Origin: Epiperipatus broadwayi
Taxonomy: Eukaryota; Onychophora; Udeonychophora; Euonychophora; Peripatidae
Reading direction: 5' to 3'
Assembly (NCBI GenBank): GCA_028023455.1
Contig: JAQFVV010012422.1
Coordinates: forward strand, 9,026,337-9,090,336
Length of the DNA stretch: 64,000 nucleotides
The notes under the pieces were generated by a model. It ran no database searches and was not told the origin of the DNA. It was given only the letters and a program-made list of their open reading frames with translations. A program made the translations under genes and the position numbers. How positions within the stretch are numbered: position 1 is the first letter of the stretch; each line of letters begins with the position of its first letter. Of this stretch, positions 60,689 to 64,000 are shown piece by piece.

Positions 60689-63503
60689 AAGATATAAATA
60701 CAAATTGTCAGTTGTTTAAATTTGTTTTCTATTATAATTAATACACAGTTGCTGAACTGTAATCAGTTTCTATTTTTATAAATCTTAACTAATGGGATTA
60801 TTTCCCCCCCCCCCAAAAAAAAAAATGCAGTATAATTTCTTATAAGAAGAAATAAATTTTGTTTTTTTCTATAGTAGAAATAATCTCTTATTGTTATAGC
60901 ATTAGTTGTTGGGTGTTAAAAAATCTTACTATACATGTATATTTGCAGTGCATTATATGGATTAAGTTTTCAGAATGCAATTGCTAAATGGTATCAAAAT
61001 AAAGTACAGTTTCTGTGACCAAACGTCTTGAATGTTTCAACTTGCAATTTCTGCAAAAGTAGTACTCACCATTAATATATCTTCAGTTTTAATTGAATTT
61101 CAAAGAAATAAGTATATATCTGTTCTATTTTGTGGGATTGCTAGGATTAAAGAAAGTCATTGTGCTGGATTTGAAAATAGTATGTTTCTGTTTTTCTTTT
61201 TGGTAGATGAATTAATGACGTCCCGTAGTAAATCAGTTTAAGCACTTTGCTTTCTGTGGTTCTGGTACCATTCAGTATGTTGCATATTTACCCCTCTGCC
61301 ATTATGGCATGATTCTAGCTCCGAAAATATATGAAAATAAAAAAAGTATTTTATGAACATGAGTATGCTGTAGTGAATTTTTCCACGATTAAGAATTTTA
61401 AGCATGAATTAAAATAGATTTTGAGAGATATTGCATAGGAGTATTGACTAAAGGGGGAAGAACTGTGAATTACACCTGTGGATCTGTTTTTGTAAACTTG
61501 TAACAAACAGTTTCCTTTTATCTCTGACAGTAAGAAATTTCCCCTGTAATTGAGAACTTCCACATGATGTTTAATATTATATATGTACATGTAAAGGCTA
61601 GACATCAGTTTATTGCTAAATACTTGGAGAAAAAAAAACTAACAGCCAATTTATGTTTGCGGTAAATAGAATAATAATTTTTATAAGAAATAATGTTTTT
61701 GCCCACCCACATGCAAATTTTTATATGTTTATAAGAAACATAGATAGTCAGTTATACATTTCATTTTATGATGTGTTTATTACCTAATAATGTTCGCAGA
61801 ATCAGGAGATGTAAAAGGGGAATTTAATTTGTAAATATTCTTTGTAATTTTGGTTTAAAATATTTGTGATTTTTTTTTCCCTGCTAATAGTTACTTTTTT
61901 TTAAGCTTACAATAATTAAAAGTAATAGTCGCCAATGGGAAAAAAAAAAGCCTTTTGTAAATCTGAAAGTTTAAAGTGCTATATTTTTATTATTTGGGAC
62001 CAAAGAAAATTATGATTATTGAATCATAATACAATATTGAAAACTTTTGGATAGATAATTCTTTTAATTCATGTACAGGAAAAAAAAAAAGATCCATTAA
62101 GTTGATGAGTAAAACAAGAAATGTAATTTTTAAAAATAAAATAAAGTGCCTTATTGTTTTTTAAATAATAAAAAAAAACGACGCCTTTTTAATGTTTCTT
62201 TGGTGATTCACAATTAGTCATAAAAATAAATGTTTTAAATCTATTACATATCTACATGTACATTTTTTTTTGTTTGGTTATATAAATGTTATTTATTTTA
62301 TCCTTTTTATAAATTTATAGTTTGCATCAAGAATTTTTAATATAATAAATGAAGCTTTCAACCATTGCAAAAATTGTTTCTCTTATAAATATTTGGCAAG
62401 AGATACATACTGTTACTATTTCTGGCTATCTTTCTTTATTGAAGAATAGCATCTGTATCATATAAAAAAATCCATTAAAATTTACGAGGAAGCTTTGATG
62501 CTGTGTGTGTGGCAAGCAGTGACAATATAATGTTGATGCTTGTTCACGATACCTTATTGCCTAGATATCTACCTTTCTGTCAGAGACTTAACACGCATAT
62601 AAAATCATACCCGTGTATGTTAAAAATAATTAATAAAAGTAAGAGTTAAAATTTTTTAACCACATAATGCATTATCATGAAGTTTTTATTTTTTATGAAA
62701 AAATTTTTTGCTTTAACAATTATATATTACTATCTTGTATGGTTTAATTTTGAAAATTTTATATAAAATATTTATATTTATAAATTAAATCTGCAGCTAC
62801 TTTTTTTATTAAGAGCAATGTTTTCCAAAGAAATTAGAAAATATTTAAATAATATTAAAACATTTCTTTGTGTTCTCAATACAGTGCAACTTGACATTTT
62901 TATTAAAATTTCCAATTCAATTGACAGTCCGACAGTATTTCTCAGAACTTTTTTACTTATGTATAAAAAGAAAAGGAAAGAATTCACTTCTGAATAAGAC
63001 ACGTATAGATGAATCTGTCAGCTGGTTTGTAAAATTTTAAGGATTATATAAGGGGATGTTTTAATAACATTTTTACATTAAAATTAGTAAATCTAATACA
63101 GTAGCAATATTTCATACATAAATTTTATGATGTCTTTGGAATAAGCTGCTCTCAGGCAAAAAAAAAGGTTACTTCGCATAACATTAATAGCTATTTATGC
63201 ACGTGTGTTTAAAAAATTCAAAAATTATTCAAGCAGTATTACGAGTGATGTTGATTATATTTTAAAACCATTAAAAATTATTTAGTTATATAACAAAGTG
63301 TATGCTATTTCATAGTCATTTCAAAAAATGATACTTGTTATTTTATATCTGCAGTAAATTGAAACATGAATTCAAATACAGAAGCATCTTTGAGAAAATT
63401 CATAATGAAATAATAGATGATGTTTAATAACTAACTTCTGAATTGTATAATATAAAGCTCACATGATCACCATCTCCTATGCTAGTACATAACTGTTATT
63501 AAA

Positions 63504-63793
63504 CAGGCAAAACTATCCATTCAGTAGTGCCAAACAGAGTAATCCATGGATGCAAGAAGGCTTGTGCATAAAATACCCATCTAGTGCCTACTCAGCCAAT
63601 ATCCCCAGATTAGTCTAGGTGCAGTGCTGTCATCCAAAGGCTCCTCACCGACGAAGACCACAAGCCAGAAACTAGTCTAGGGATATTAGATGAGTAGGCA
63701 CTAGATGGGGATTTTATGCACAAGCCTTCTGGCATCCATTGATTATTCTGGTTGGCACAGGGTGGCACTACTGTATGGAGAATTTTGCCTGCT
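63504..63793. mobile_element. Foldback MITE (~290 bp)
   Basis: Left arm 63504-63617 and right arm 63675-63793 are inverted copies: AGGCTTGTGCATAAAATACC against the inverse of GGGATTTTATGCACAAGCCT, and CATCTAGTGCCTACTCA against TGAGTAGGCACTAGATG. The ends begin CAGGCAAAACT. The central region carries CTCCTCACCGACGAAGACCA. Related pieces occur at 1033 and 52500. A 66-codon open frame on - across it is a chance product of the repeat. Confidence 0.75.
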
Positions 63794-64000
63794 TGATATA
63801 AAGCTGTCATACTTCCTCAGCTTCTCTGAACTTTGAATAGACTACCATATTAAGTTTATCATGCACTTCATTGTATCAACATATTCTTCATTATGGAAAG
63901 CATGATGTAAATCATTTTAACTGCAGGATGGTTGATGTCTCCAAATATCATAATTAAGGAATGGTAGATTTCTGTGTGTGTGCTAATAATGTTAGAAATG

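Larger units (their letters stand above)
57321..64000. other. 3' flanking DNA without recognised host genes
   Basis: AT-rich sequence containing two SINE copies, a small hAT and a foldback MITE, annotated separately. 57330-59570, 60700-63480 and 63800-64000 hold homopolymer runs and short open frames only; I see no gene. Confidence 0.6.

Noticed and set aside
63610-63810. 66-codon frame on -
   Set aside because: It lies wholly across the foldback MITE and its other copy at 52500 does not keep the frame.
1-64000. CRISPR arrays, prokaryotic operons or rRNA genes
   Set aside because: No regularly spaced direct repeats, ribosome binding sites with dense genes, or rRNA-like sequence; the window is eukaryotic.

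Overview
This window is one stretch of an AT-rich invertebrate nuclear genome. It has spliced exons with GT...AG borders, long introns and a dense load of animal-type transposable elements. The species cannot be named from sequence alone. The mix of Penelope-like elements, esterase-carrying LINEs, Ty3/gypsy, mariner, hAT and Merlin, with roughly 70-75% A+T by eye, would fit a chelicerate or another AT-rich invertebrate.

The only host gene I can support is on the + strand: the last seven exons (676-814, 8766-8915, 9010-9260, 24907-25129, 40208-40333, 45783-45884, 56366-56511) of a gene that looks like the pore-membrane nucleoporin gp210 (NUP210). Joined, they give 1137 nt, exactly 379 codons including the TAG stop. 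The product is the C-terminal end of a large luminal protein, then one transmembrane helix, then a short Pro/Ser-rich tail. The 5' part of the gene lies before this window. The 3' UTR probably ends near an AATAAA at 57297-57302. No host gene is seen from there to 64000.

Almost everything else is intron filled with mobile-element debris. The 815-8765 intron holds a Penelope-like fragment (RT plus GIY-YIG), a mariner fragment and hAT pieces. The 9261-24906 intron holds a second mariner fragment, a ~4 kb LINE on the - strand with SGNH-esterase, endonuclease and RT domains and a (CA)n tail, a promoter-like cluster, and tandem or inverted duplications. The 25130-40207 intron holds a 1.6 kb foldback, a second decayed LINE, a hAT insertion proven by an 8-bp duplication and a paralogous empty site, a 2.26 kb LTR-like TG...CA unit, gypsy pol debris and a Penelope fragment. 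The 40334-45782 intron holds a tRNA-like unit and LINE debris. The 45885-56365 intron holds a 1 kb foldback with nested repeats, a Merlin transposon, hairpins, another Penelope fragment and a 1 kb TA-flanked inverted-repeat element. The 3' flank holds two inverted tRNA-derived SINEs around a small hAT, and a foldback MITE.

The most notable observations are the SGNH-endonuclease-RT LINE, the two large foldbacks, the Merlin element, the nested insertion history at 29726-33384, and three independent Penelope remnants inside one host gene. None of the elements looks intact, and all transposase and RT frames are broken.
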